A DNA stretch of 64,000 bases from Rhodopseudomonas pseudopalustris (GTDB lineage Bacteria; Pseudomonadota; Alphaproteobacteria; Rhizobiales; Xanthobacteraceae). Numbering within the stretch: position 1 is the first letter of the stretch; every line of letters begins with the position of its first letter. Location of the stretch: assembly GCF_900110435.1 (NCBI RefSeq), contig NZ_FODT01000018.1, forward strand, positions 1-64,000, written 5' to 3'. The position numbers and the translations under genes were made by a program. Below, in pieces: positions 15,901 to 24,372 of the stretch. Below the pieces are notes generated by a model, which was not told the DNA's origin, made no database searches, and worked only from the letters and a program-made list of their open reading frames with translations.

Positions 15901-18201
15901 GTCGCGCTGTCGCCGCCGGCGCTGGTGCGGCCGTCGACCACGCTGAAGCTGCCGGTCAAGCTCGGCGGGCTCGCCCCCGGCGAGGACGCCAAGATCGTGG
16001 TCGCGGCAGTCGACGTCGGCATTCTGAATCTCACCAATTACAAGCCGCCGGCGCCGGACGATTATTATCTCGGCCAGCGCCGCATGACTTCAGAGATCCG
16101 TGATCTTTATGGCCAGCTGATCGACGGCATGCAGGGCACCCGTGGCCAGATCCGCTCGGGCGGCGACGCCGCCGGTGCCGAGCTGCAGGGCAGCCCGCCG
16201 ACGCAGAAGCCGCTGGCGCTGTATTCCGGGATCGTCACCGTCGCCGCCGATGGCAGTGCGGAGATCAGCTTCGATATTCCGGAATTCGCCGGCACCGCGC
16301 GGGTGATGGCGGTCGCGTGGACGGCCACCAAGGTCGGCCGCGCCAACATCGACGTCACCGTGCGCGATCCGGTGGTGCTGACCACGACGCTGCCGCGCTT
16401 CCTGCGCAACGGCGATCGCGGCACCATGGCGTTCGACCTCGACAACGTCGAAGGCTCGCCCGGCGACTTCACCATCAAGGTGACTGCCAACGGTCCGGTG
16501 AAATTGAACGGTCCTGCATCCACAACGATGAAGCTCGCCGCCAAGCAGCGCGGCTCGGCTTCGCTGGCCGTCGAGGCCGGCGGGGCGGGCACCGCGACAC
16601 TCGACGTCGCCATCACCGGTCCGAACGGGCTGACGCTGGCGCGGCACTACGCGCTCGACGTCCGGCCCGCGAACCAGACGCTGGCGCGACGCTCGATCCG
16701 CACGCTGGCCAAGCAGGAGAGCCTGACGCTGACGGCGGATATGTTCTCCGACCTGGTGCCGGGCACCGGCGGCCTGTCGCTGTCGGTCAGCCAGTCGACC
16801 GCGCTCGACGCCGCCACGATCCTCAAGGCGCTCGATCGCTATCCGTTCGGCTGTTCCGAGCAGATCGCCAGCCGCGCGATGCCGCTGCTGTACGTCAACG
16901 ATCTCGCCGCCGGCGCGCATCTGGCGATGGATACGAGTGCCGATGAACGGATCAGGACCTCGATCGACCGGTTGCTGGCCCGGCAGGGCTCGAACGGCTC
17001 GTTCGGCCTGTGGTCGTCCGGCGGCGACGACGCCTGGCTCGACGCCTATGTCACCGACTTCCTGACGCGGGCGCGCGAGAAGAGTTTCGTCGTTCCCGAC
17101 GTTGCCTTCCGCAGCGCGCTCGACCGCATTCGCAACGCGGTGGTCAATGCCGAGGAGCCGGAGAAGGACGGCGGCCGCAACCTCGCTTACGGGCTCTACG
17201 TGCTGGCCCGAAACGGTGTCGCGCCGATCGGCGACCTGCGCTATCTCGCCGACACCAAGCTCGACAAGCTGGCGACGCCGATCGCGAAGTCGCAGCTTGC
17301 CGCGGCGCTGGCGCTGGTCGGCGATCGTTCGCGCGCCGAGCGGGTTTATGCCGCAGCCGCCGGAGACCTCGCGCCGAAGCCGGTGATCCAGTTCGGCCGG
17401 GTCGACTATGGCTCGGCGTTGCGTGACGCCGCCGCTTTGGTGTCGCTCGCCAGCGAAGGCAATGCGCCGAAGGCGACGCTGACAACCGCGGTCCAGCGCG
17501 TCGAGGCGGCGCGCGGGCTGACGCCCTACACCTCGACCCAGGAGAACGCCTGGCTGGTGCTGGCGGCGCGCGCGCTCGCCAAGGAGACGATGAGTCTCGA
17601 CGTCAACGGCAGCGCGGTGAAGACCGCGTTGTATCGCAGCTACAAGGCCGAGGAGGTGCGCGGCCAGCCGGTTCGGATCGCCAACACCGGCGACAGTCCG
17701 GTGCAAGCGGTGGTCACCGTCAGCGGCTCGCCGGTGACGCCGGAGCCTGCCGCCAGCAACGGCTTCAAGATCGAGCGCAATTACTTCACGCTTGCCGGCG
17801 AGCCGGCCGACATCACTAAAGCGAAGCAGAACGACCGCTTCGCGGTGGTGCTGACGGTCACCGAGGCGAAGCCGGAATATGCGCATGTGATGATCGCGGA
17901 CTATCTGCCGGCCGGCCTCGAGATCGACAATCCGCATCTGGTGTCGTCGGGCGACAGCGGCACGCTGGACTGGATCGAGAACGGGCAGGAGCCGGTGAAC
18001 ACCGAATTCCGCGACGACCGCTTCACCGCCGCCATCAACCGCGGCACCGAAGACAAAGCGGTGTTCACCGTGGCCTATGTGGTGCGCGCGGTGTCGCCCG
18101 GCAAATACGTGCTGCCGCAGGCTTACGTCGAGGACATGTACAATCCCTCGCGTTACGGCCGCACCGGCACCGGCGTCGTCGAGGTGCGCGCGGCGAAATG
18201 A
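12988..18201 (+). CDS. Bacterial alpha-2-macroglobulin with thioester site
   Basis: 1737 residues from ATG 12988, which has GGGGAG just upstream and begins a signal peptide (MIGWVRAITLCATLALGLASAQA). The upstream frame stays open but only runs through tRNA-Arg. The order of MG beta-sandwich domains, the alpha-2-macroglobulin core (near SIDKPEYASGDSMTV through DVGILNLTNYKPP) and the thioester helical domain is as in E. coli YfhM. The thioester motif is intact: C1289-S-E-Q in YPFGCSEQIASRAM. Such proteins trap attacking proteases at the periplasm/outer membrane. No lipobox Cys follows the signal, unlike E. coli YfhM. It overlaps pbpC by 4 bp, the classic pairing in which the two guard and repair the envelope together. 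Confidence 0.93.
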   Translation: MIGWVRAITLCATLALGLASAQAADKAFKRDELADSAIKLEAQIKSEAGAINKPAASLRTDADAAFKRGDYRTGLQIMGQIATVDPADGSNWLRLAKTVFQIKAPTGSEQTFLLERASTAAYIAYQRAGNAGEEAEALAVLGRAMADRRLWRPALDALRLSLDLREVAEVRGRYEKLREDHGFKLLDYTVDSDSASPRACFQFSEDLAKRTDFAPYLALAGTDKPALTSEDKQLCVEGLKHGERYNINLRAGLPSTVKETLPKSAEFNIYVRDRKPLVRFTGRAYVLPRTGQRGIPLVSVNTPTVSVQLFRIGDRNLINTVVDSDFQRTLSRYQLDDLGSQRGAKVWSGELDTATAALNADVTTAFAVDQVLGDLQPGVYVMTAAPKGPIASSDDDGQLATQWFIVSDLGLTAFSGNDGIHVFVNSLASTDPVGKAEVRLIARNNEILATRKTDESGHVLFEAGLSRGEGGLSPALLTATGEKADYAFLSLKSNAFDLSDRGVSGRAVPAGADAFVYAERGVYRGSETVYLTALLRDGQGNAIVGGPMTLVIERPDGVEFRRAVLSDQGAGGRSLAVPLNSAVPTGTWRVRAFTDPKGASIGETTFMVEDYVPDRIEFDISSKDKQIKADAPVELKVDGRFLYGAPASGLALEGDLLVAPAAGRPGYAGYQFGVADEETTSNERTPLENLPEADANGSASFPLVLPKPPSSTRPQEAQIFIRMREAGGRAVERKLVLPVAPASPMIGVRPLFADKNVADGDAAKFEVAFVDPDGAALTRSGLRYELLKIESHYQWYRQNSSWDFEPVKSTKRVADGDLSVAPDKPGQLSFQPETGRYRLDVKTADADGPITSVQFDVGWYSDGSADTPDLLETSIDKPEYASGDSMTVTVNARSAGLLTVNVLGDRLLTTQSLTVKQGSSQVRIPVGKDWGSGAYVVTTLRRPLDAAAQRMPGRAIGVQWVSIDKKARTLQVALSPPALVRPSTTLKLPVKLGGLAPGEDAKIVVAAVDVGILNLTNYKPPAPDDYYLGQRRMTSEIRDLYGQLIDGMQGTRGQIRSGGDAAGAELQGSPPTQKPLALYSGIVTVAADGSAEISFDIPEFAGTARVMAVAWTATKVGRANIDVTVRDPVVLTTTLPRFLRNGDRGTMAFDLDNVEGSPGDFTIKVTANGPVKLNGPASTTMKLAAKQRGSASLAVEAGGAGTATLDVAITGPNGLTLARHYALDVRPANQTLARRSIRTLAKQESLTLTADMFSDLVPGTGGLSLSVSQSTALDAATILKALDRYPFGCSEQIASRAMPLLYVNDLAAGAHLAMDTSADERIRTSIDRLLARQGSNGSFGLWSSGGDDAWLDAYVTDFLTRAREKSFVVPDVAFRSALDRIRNAVVNAEEPEKDGGRNLAYGLYVLARNGVAPIGDLRYLADTKLDKLATPIAKSQLAAALALVGDRSRAERVYAAAAGDLAPKPVIQFGRVDYGSALRDAAALVSLASEGNAPKATLTTAVQRVEAARGLTPYTSTQENAWLVLAARALAKETMSLDVNGSAVKTALYRSYKAEEVRGQPVRIANTGDSPVQAVVTVSGSPVTPEPAASNGFKIERNYFTLAGEPADITKAKQNDRFAVVLTVTEAKPEYAHVMIADYLPAGLEIDNPHLVSSGDSGTLDWIENGQEPVNTEFRDDRFTAAINRGTEDKAVFTVAYVVRAVSPGKYVLPQAYVEDMYNPSRYGRTGTGVVEVRAAK

Positions 18202-20450
18202 GCGAGGCGCCGACCAACACACCTTTGACTGAAACCGAGACCTCGTGTCCCGGGCGCGGTGCAGCACGCCGTGCTGTTCCGCAGACCCGGGATCCCGGTT
18301 CGGCGGCCGATGTCACCGGGGCTCCGGATCAGCCGCGCACCACGCCGCAAGGGCGGCGCGCTGCGCTGCATCCGGGGAACGGCCGCCTACTCCGAAATGC
18401 CGCCGTTGCGCTATTCGCGATCGTTGCCGTGTCGATCGGCGGCCTCGCGGCCTACGCCATATCGCTCGGGCCGCTGCCGCTCGACGAGGCGCGCAGGACA
18501 TCGGTCAGCGTGGTCGACCGCCACGGCAAGCTGCTGCGGGCTTATGCGATGACCGACGGCCGCTGGCGGCTGCCGGTCGATGCGAAGACGAGCGTCGACC
18601 CGCGTTTTCTTCAGCAACTCATCGCCTATGAGGACAAGCGGTTCTGGTCGCATCACGGCGTCGACCCGCTGGCGACCGGGCGAGCGGCGCTGCAGCTCGT
18701 CACCCACGGCCAGATCGTCTCGGGTGGCTCGACCATCACCATGCAGCTCGCCCGCCTGATGGAGCCGCGGCGCGAGCGTTCGCTCGGCGCCAAGCTGCGC
18801 CAGATGGTCCGCGCTGTCGAGCTCGAGTGGAAGCTCGACAAGCAGCAGATCCTCGATCTGTATCTCGCTCTGGCGCCCTATGGCGGCAATCTCGAAGGCG
18901 TCCGCGCCGCATCGATCGCGTATTTCGGCAAGGAGCCGAAGCGGCTGACGCTCGCGGAGTCGGCGCTGCTGGTGGCGTTGCCGCAATCCCCCGAAACCCG
19001 CCGGCTCGACCGCCATCCCGATGCGGCCAGAGCGGCGCGCGATCGCGTTCTGGCGCGGATGGTCGAGGACGGCGTCGTCAGCGCCGAGGACGCCGCGCAG
19101 GCGAGGGCGGCGCCGGTGCTGCGCCAGCGCAAGCCGATGCCGGTGCTGGCGCCGCATTCCGCCGACCAGGCGGCCGCCGCGGTCAAGGACGCCCCGGTGA
19201 TTCGGCTGACGCTCGACGCCGGAATCCAGCGAGCGTTGGAGGCGCTCGCCCGCGACCGCGCCACAGCGCTCGGCCCCGACATCTCGATCGGAATCGTCGC
19301 GGTGGACAATGACAGCGGCGACGTGCTCGCCCATGTCGGCTCGGCCGACTATTTCGACGACCGCCGCGCCGGGCAGGTCGACATGACCCGCGCGGTGCGA
19401 TCGCCGGGCTCGACGCTGAAGCCGTTCATCTACGGGCTCGCGTTTGAGGACGGCTTCGTCCATCCGGAAAGCCTGATCGACGATCGGCCGGTGCGGTTCG
19501 GCGCCTATGCGCCCGAGAATTTCGACATGACGTTCCAGGGCACGGTGACAGTCCGAAAGGCGCTGCAATTGTCGCTGAACGTTCCGGCGATCGAATTGCT
19601 GGATCGGGTCGGCTCAAGCCGATTGGCGTCGCGGCTGAAGCAGGCCGGGGCAAGTCTGGTGCTGCCGAAGGACGAAGCGCCCGGGCTGGCGATGGGTTTG
19701 GGAGGCGTGGGCGTCCGACTGATCGATCTGGTGCAGCTCTACAGCGGCGTCGCGCGGCTTGGCAGCGTTGCCCCGTTGCGGGAGATCGCCAGCAAAAACA
19801 ATGGCGAGCGGGAGACTCTGCGTCTGCTGGATAAAGTCGCGGCCTGGCAAATCGGCAACGTTCTGATCGGCACGCCGCCGCCGGAAAACGCGGCCCGTAA
19901 CCAGATCGCGTTCAAGACCGGCACCAGCTACGGCTATCGCGACGCCTGGTCGGTCGGATTCGACGGCAAGATCACCATCGGCGTCTGGGTCGGACGGCCG
20001 GACGGCGCTCCGGTCCCCGGGTTGATCGGCCGGGTCGCCGCCGCGCCGGTGCTGTTCGACGCCTTCGCCCGCACCGGCCAGTTGCGCGCAGCGCTGCCAA
20101 AGCCGCCGCGCGGAACGCTGACCGCCAGCAACACCCAACTGCCGCTGCCGCTGCGCCGGTTCCGCTCGGCGGGCGAGCTTGTTCGATCCGGCAACGAGCA
20201 GGCGTTGCGAATCCAGTTTCCGCTGAATGGCTCGCGGATCGACGCGCAGAGCCAGGCTTCCACCGGCGCGCTGCCGGTCAAGGTCGCCGGCGGAGTGTTG
20301 CCGATGACGGTGATGGTGAATGGCCTGTCGGCCGGCGAGATCGACGGCCGCCGCCAACGACTGATTGCGCCGCCCGGTCCGGGCTTCGTCCGGCTCACCG
20401 TGATGGACGCGGTCGGCGCAGCAGACACAGTCGTTGTGAGAATCCAGTAG
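18198..20450 (+). CDS. pbpC: Penicillin-binding protein 1C
   Basis: 750 residues. A cytoplasmic, proline/arginine-rich N-terminus of about 70 residues precedes one transmembrane helix (VALFAIVAVSIGGLAAYAIS). The GT51 transglycosylase domain has its catalytic Glu145 in AYEDKRFWSHHGVD and the GGSTITMQLAR motif. The transpeptidase domain has S405-T-L-K in SPGSTLKPF, LSLN, and K573-T-G-T-S. The final approximately 90 residues are the BiPBP C-terminal domain. It polymerises and possibly cross-links peptidoglycan at the inner membrane. The ATGA overlap with the macroglobulin gene fixes the start and implies co-translation. Confidence 0.95.
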   Translation: MSEAPTNTPLTETETSCPGRGAARRAVPQTRDPGSAADVTGAPDQPRTTPQGRRAALHPGNGRLLRNAAVALFAIVAVSIGGLAAYAISLGPLPLDEARRTSVSVVDRHGKLLRAYAMTDGRWRLPVDAKTSVDPRFLQQLIAYEDKRFWSHHGVDPLATGRAALQLVTHGQIVSGGSTITMQLARLMEPRRERSLGAKLRQMVRAVELEWKLDKQQILDLYLALAPYGGNLEGVRAASIAYFGKEPKRLTLAESALLVALPQSPETRRLDRHPDAARAARDRVLARMVEDGVVSAEDAAQARAAPVLRQRKPMPVLAPHSADQAAAAVKDAPVIRLTLDAGIQRALEALARDRATALGPDISIGIVAVDNDSGDVLAHVGSADYFDDRRAGQVDMTRAVRSPGSTLKPFIYGLAFEDGFVHPESLIDDRPVRFGAYAPENFDMTFQGTVTVRKALQLSLNVPAIELLDRVGSSRLASRLKQAGASLVLPKDEAPGLAMGLGGVGVRLIDLVQLYSGVARLGSVAPLREIASKNNGERETLRLLDKVAAWQIGNVLIGTPPPENAARNQIAFKTGTSYGYRDAWSVGFDGKITIGVWVGRPDGAPVPGLIGRVAAAPVLFDAFARTGQLRAALPKPPRGTLTASNTQLPLPLRRFRSAGELVRSGNEQALRIQFPLNGSRIDAQSQASTGALPVKVAGGVLPMTVMVNGLSAGEIDGRRQRLIAPPGPGFVRLTVMDAVGAADTVVVRIQ

Positions 20451-20501
20451 CAGCCCGGCCAACTGGTTGTCCGGCTATCGGTTTCAGCGTATGCGAAACC
20501 G

Positions 20502-22244
20502 ATGACCGAGACCTCTCCAACGCCCCGCTTCGGTGGCCCCCGCGAGCCCAGAAATGCCATCGACCCCGGCCGCGGGCTGGTGGCGGTGCTGGATTTTGCG
20601 TCCGTCAGCCATCTGCGCGCAGTGGCGTTCTTGGTACTGGTCGGGCTGCTGTTTTTTCTGCCGGGTTTCTTCAACATCCCGCCGATCGACCGCGACGAGG
20701 CCCGCTTCGCCCAGGCCACCAAGCAGATGGTCGAGAGCGATGATTTCATCGATATCCGGTTCCAGGACGAGGTCCGCTACAAGAAGCCGGTCGGGATCTA
20801 CTGGTTGCAAGCCGCGGTCGTCGAAACCGCGTCGCGGCTCGGCCTGCCGCGCGCCGAAGTCCGGATCTGGCTCTATCGCGTGCCGTCGCTGGCCGGTGCG
20901 ATCGGCGCGGTGCTGATGACCTATTGGGCGGCGCTCGCCTTTGTCGGGCGGCGCGGGGCGGTGATCGCCGGTCTTCTGTTGTGCAGCTCGATCTTGCTGG
21001 GTGTCGAGGCGCGACTGGCCAAGACCGACGCGTTCTTGCTGTTCACGGTGACCGCCGCGATGGGCGCGATGGCGCATGTCTATCTCGCCTGGCAGCGCGG
21101 CGACGACCGCTACCACTCCTGGATCACGCCGGCCATTTTCTGGACCGCGGTCGCCGCGGGCATTCTTCTCAAGGGCCCGCTGATCCTGATGTTCATCGCG
21201 CTGACGGTGGCCGCGCTGGCGTTTGTCGATCGCTCGGCGGTGTGGCTGTGGCGTCTGAAGCCGCTGGCCGGCGTGCTGTGGATGCTGGTGCTGGTGCTGC
21301 CGTGGTTCATCGCGATCTTCCTGCGCGCCGGCGACACCTTCTTCGCCGACTCGGTCGGCGGCGACATGTTGAGCAAGATCGCCAGTCCCAAGGAATCCCA
21401 CGGCGCGCCGCCGGGCCTGTATTTCCTGCTGTTCTGGGTGACGTTCTGGCCGGGCGCGCCATTGGCCGCGATGGCTGCGCCTGCGGTGTGGCGTGCACGG
21501 CGCGAGCCGGGCGCGCAATATTTGCTGGCCTGGGTGATCCCGTCCTGGATCGTGTTCGAGCTGGTGATCACCAAGCTGCCGCACTATGTGCTGCCGCTGT
21601 ATCCGGCGATCGCGATCATGACCGCTGGCGCGATCGAGCACAGCGTGCTGTCGCGCTCCTGGCTGACCCGCGGCGCGGCGTGGTGGTTCGCGATTCCAGT
21701 CGTCGTGCTGTCGCTCGCGATCATCGGCGCCATCATCCTGACCCGGCAGCCGGCGTTCCTGGCGTGGCCGTTCGTCGCGGCCTCGCTGATTTTCGGGCTG
21801 TTCGCGTGGCGGCTGTTCGACCAGAACCGCGCCGAAGCCTCGCTGCTCAACGCCTCGCTGGCGTCGCTGTTTCTGATGGTCGCCGCGCTCGGCGTCGTGG
21901 TGCCGACGCTGCGACCGGTGTTCCCGAGCGTCGAGATCGCGCAGGCGCTGCGCAAGGTGGTGTGCGTCGGGCCCAAGGCCGCGGCCGTAGGCTTTCATGA
22001 GCCGAGCCTGGTGTTCATGACCGGCACCGATACGTTGCTGACCGACGGCTCCGGTGCCGCCGACTTCCTGCTCGGCGGAAGCTGCCGCTTCGCGCTGGTG
22101 GAAGCTCGCAGCGAGCGCGCATTCGCGGCGCGGGCCGAGGCGATCGGGCTGCACTACAACGTGGCGACCCGGATCGACGGCTACAATTTCTCGCAGGGCA
22201 AGCCGGTGTCGATCGCGATCTTCCGTTCCGAAGGCACGCAGTAA
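20502..22244 (+). CDS. Glycosyltransferase family 39, ArnT-like
   Basis: 580 residues, about eleven to twelve transmembrane helices and periplasmic loops. The first loop has PPIDRDEARFAQATKQM, with the acidic pair used by ArnT/PMT enzymes, followed by RYKKPVGIYWLQA, the family's second signature. It should transfer a sugar from a polyprenyl phosphate carrier to lipid A or another envelope acceptor on the outer face of the inner membrane. It is first of a four-gene run (GT39, PAP2, GT2, lipid-A N-domain protein) that would make and use such a carrier. In rhizobial relatives the donor sugar is galacturonic acid or mannose; which applies here is unknown. Confidence 0.88.
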   Translation: MTETSPTPRFGGPREPRNAIDPGRGLVAVLDFASVSHLRAVAFLVLVGLLFFLPGFFNIPPIDRDEARFAQATKQMVESDDFIDIRFQDEVRYKKPVGIYWLQAAVVETASRLGLPRAEVRIWLYRVPSLAGAIGAVLMTYWAALAFVGRRGAVIAGLLLCSSILLGVEARLAKTDAFLLFTVTAAMGAMAHVYLAWQRGDDRYHSWITPAIFWTAVAAGILLKGPLILMFIALTVAALAFVDRSAVWLWRLKPLAGVLWMLVLVLPWFIAIFLRAGDTFFADSVGGDMLSKIASPKESHGAPPGLYFLLFWVTFWPGAPLAAMAAPAVWRARREPGAQYLLAWVIPSWIVFELVITKLPHYVLPLYPAIAIMTAGAIEHSVLSRSWLTRGAAWWFAIPVVVLSLAIIGAIILTRQPAFLAWPFVAASLIFGLFAWRLFDQNRAEASLLNASLASLFLMVAALGVVVPTLRPVFPSVEIAQALRKVVCVGPKAAAVGFHEPSLVFMTGTDTLLTDGSGAADFLLGGSCRFALVEARSERAFAARAEAIGLHYNVATRIDGYNFSQGKPVSIAIFRSEGTQ

Positions 22245-22245
22245 C

Positions 22246-23088
22246 ATGACGCCAGGCGAGGGCGGCGGGGCGCGCAGCTATCCCGTCGAGCTGATCAGCT
22301 TGATCGGGCAGTCGCTGGCGCGGCTGGTCCGGGCACCGTCGCATTCGCGGCGGGCGGTGGCGTCGCGGCGCTGGGCGCTGCACATGCTGCTGCTGTCGGC
22401 CGTGCTGGCGACGGCGATCGCGATCCTGATGGTCGCAATCGACGCCTTCGAGATCGGGTTGATGCCCAAGCGCGGCACGCCGAGCCTTTGGCCGGTCAAG
22501 ATTTTCACCGATTTCGGCAAGGCCGCGTATGTGCTGTGGACGCTGGCGGCGCTGATGATCATGGTTGCGCTGCTGCTGCCGCGGTTGCGAGGCGTGTCGC
22601 GCGCCGCGATGATCGGGATTGGAACCCGGGTTCAGTTTGTTTTTCTCGCCGTTCTCGCGCCGGTGATCGCCGGCGAGGTGCTGAAGGGCGTGATCGGACG
22701 CGGCCGGCCGTTCGTCGGCGGCGCGGCCAATCCGTTCAACTTCGCGACCTTCTCCTGGGACGAAGCCTATTCCAGCCTGCCCTCGGGGCACGCCACGGTC
22801 GCCTTTGCGCTGGCCTTTGCGGTGTCGGCGCTGTTCCCGCGGCTCCGGACGTTCATGTTGGCGTATGCGATCGCCATCGCGGTGAGCCGGCTGGTGCTGC
22901 TGGCGCATCACCCGAGCGACGTGGTTGCGGGGGCCTTGCTCGGGACGATCGGCGCCCTGGCGGTGCGTTACTGGTTCGCCGCACGGCGGCTGGCCTTCGC
23001 GATCCGGCCGGACGGCGCGATCGAGCCGTTGCCCGGGCCGTCCTGGGACCGCGTCAAAAGGGTTGCCCGCGACGCCGTGGCCCCATAA
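22246..23088 (+). CDS. PAP2-superfamily phosphatase, membrane
   Basis: 280 residues from ATG 22246, which overlaps nothing and lies 1 bp after the GT39 stop. Several membrane helices carry the three PAP2 motifs: KGVIGRGRPF (KxxxxxxRP), SLPSGHATVAFALA (PSGH) and SRLVLLAHHPSDVVAGALLG (SRxxxxxHxxxD). It should remove a phosphate from a lipid on the periplasmic side, either lipid A itself (LpxE/F-like) or the spent polyprenyl phosphate carrier. Its place between the sugar-transfer genes favours an envelope lipid role. Confidence 0.9.
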   Translation: MTPGEGGGARSYPVELISLIGQSLARLVRAPSHSRRAVASRRWALHMLLLSAVLATAIAILMVAIDAFEIGLMPKRGTPSLWPVKIFTDFGKAAYVLWTLAALMIMVALLLPRLRGVSRAAMIGIGTRVQFVFLAVLAPVIAGEVLKGVIGRGRPFVGGAANPFNFATFSWDEAYSSLPSGHATVAFALAFAVSALFPRLRTFMLAYAIAIAVSRLVLLAHHPSDVVAGALLGTIGALAVRYWFAARRLAFAIRPDGAIEPLPGPSWDRVKRVARDAVAP

Positions 23089-23151
23089 GAAGCGGTCGCG
23101 CCGCGTGCGCCCCGGCCGCAAGTTCCAGACGGCCCCGGATTGTTCCGAATC

Positions 23152-23910
23152 ATGCCTGAAGTCCTTACAGATTCCGATGCGCCGCCCGTGGTGTCCATTG
23201 TGGTGCCGGTGCGCAACGAGGCCGACAATGTCGGCCCCTTGATCGCCGAGATCGCTGCCGCGCTCGACGGGCGCTGGGCGTATGAAATCGTCTATGTCGA
23301 CGACGGCTCGACCGACGCCACGCCACAACGGCTGGCGGCTTTGCGGCGCGAGCGCGCCAATCTGCGCCAGATCCGGCACGCGAAGTCCTGCGGCCAGTCG
23401 GCGGCGGTGCGCACCGGCGTCCGCGCGGCGCGCGGCGCGATCGTGGCCACCCTCGACGGCGATGGCCAGAACAATCCGGCCTTCATCCCCGAATTGATCC
23501 AGGCGCTGGAACGCGGCGGCGACCGCTTCGGGCTCGCCGCCGGCCAGCGCGTCGGCCGCAAGGATACCGGCTTCAAGAAGGTGCAGTCGCGCGTCGCCAA
23601 CAAGGTGCGCGACGCCATCCTGCGCGACGGCACCCGGGATTCCGGCTGCGGATTGAAGGCGTTTCGCCGCGATGTGTTCTTGGCGCTGCCGTATTTCGAT
23701 GGCTTGCATCGTTTCCTGCCGGCGCTGGTGCGCCGTGAAGGCTACGACATCGTCTATGTGGACGTCGCCGACCGGCCGCGACTGTCAGGCGTTTCCAATT
23801 ACGGCTTCTTCGACCGGCTGTGGGTCGGGCTGATGGATCTCGCCGGCGTTTGGTGGCTGATCCGCCGCAAGAAGGCCGTGCCGGTCGCGACCGAGGTGAA
23901 CGAATGCTGA
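23152..23910 (+). CDS. Polyprenyl-phosphate glycosyltransferase, GT2 (ArnC/DPM-like)
   Basis: 252 residues from ATG 23152; a TTG four codons earlier is possible. The GT-A fold begins VSIVVPVRNEADNVGPLI, with YVDDGSTDATPQRL and a TLDGDGQNNPAFI motif giving the metal-binding DGDGQ. QSAAVRTGVRAARG and DSGCGLKAFRRDVF complete the dolichol-phosphate mannosyltransferase-like pattern. It should load a nucleotide-activated sugar onto undecaprenyl phosphate at the cytoplasmic face, producing the donor for the GT39 enzyme. It overlaps the next gene by 7 bp. Confidence 0.88.
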   Translation: MPEVLTDSDAPPVVSIVVPVRNEADNVGPLIAEIAAALDGRWAYEIVYVDDGSTDATPQRLAALRRERANLRQIRHAKSCGQSAAVRTGVRAARGAIVATLDGDGQNNPAFIPELIQALERGGDRFGLAAGQRVGRKDTGFKKVQSRVANKVRDAILRDGTRDSGCGLKAFRRDVFLALPYFDGLHRFLPALVRREGYDIVYVDVADRPRLSGVSNYGFFDRLWVGLMDLAGVWWLIRRKKAVPVATEVNEC

Positions 23911-24242
23911 TCCAATACGGGCAAGCCCTTGGCGATTATCTTTACGACGTGTTCGTCGCAAAATTCGACTTCTGGCTCGCCTTCGGCCTGATCGCCCAAT
24001 TGTTGTTCACCGCGCGCTTCGTCGTGCAATGGATTTCCAGCGAGCGCGCCGGAAAGAGCGTCGTGCCGATGGCGTTCTGGTTCTTCTCGATGGGCGGCGG
24101 GCTGATGACGCTGGTCTACGGCATCGCCAAGCGCGAGCCGGTGATCATTCTCGGCCAGTCGATGGCGACGGTCATCTACGTGCGCAACATCATGCTGATC
24201 ATCAAGTCGCATTCGCGCGGGTCGGAAACGCTGTCGAAGTGA
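23904..24242 (+). CDS. Lipid A biosynthesis N-terminal domain (LAB_N) membrane protein
   Basis: 112 residues, three to four helices. FTARFVVQWISSERAGKSVVP followed by FWFFSMGGGLMTLVYGI and AKREPVIILGQSMATVIYVRNI is the LAB_N domain, found as a stand-alone small protein beside GT2 enzymes. In such pairs it is thought to help flip or process the lipid-linked sugar. It starts at ATG 23904 inside the GT2 gene. Its 3' end contains a 15-bp tandem duplication (GAACGCTGTCGAAGT twice) that lies across the stop codon, directly before a dispersed repeat at 24262. Confidence 0.88.
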   Translation: MLIQYGQALGDYLYDVFVAKFDFWLAFGLIAQLLFTARFVVQWISSERAGKSVVPMAFWFFSMGGGLMTLVYGIAKREPVIILGQSMATVIYVRNIMLIIKSHSRGSETLSK

Positions 24243-24261
24243 ACGCTGTCGAAGTGAACCT

Positions 24262-24365
24262 GGAGCTTTTCCGGTTCTGATGGAATCAGAACCGGGGCTC
24301 CATCTTTTTGTTCTGACGCGTTTGATTCACGCGAACCGGTATCCACTTCGCTCGAAAACGCTATA
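24262..24365. repeat. 104-bp dispersed intergenic repeat, copy 1
   Basis: Begins GGAGCTTTTCCGGTTCTGAT and ends CGCTCGAAAACGCTATA. The second copy is 46856-46959, same length, with about 14 differences. The first 40 bp form a hairpin (CCGGTTCTGAT/ATCAGAACCGG) followed by CTCCATCTTTTTG, so it could end transcription in both orientations between the lipid A genes and metC. As I recall, close copies are numerous in Bradyrhizobiaceae genomes. Confidence 0.85.
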
Positions 24366-24372
24366 GCGAATT

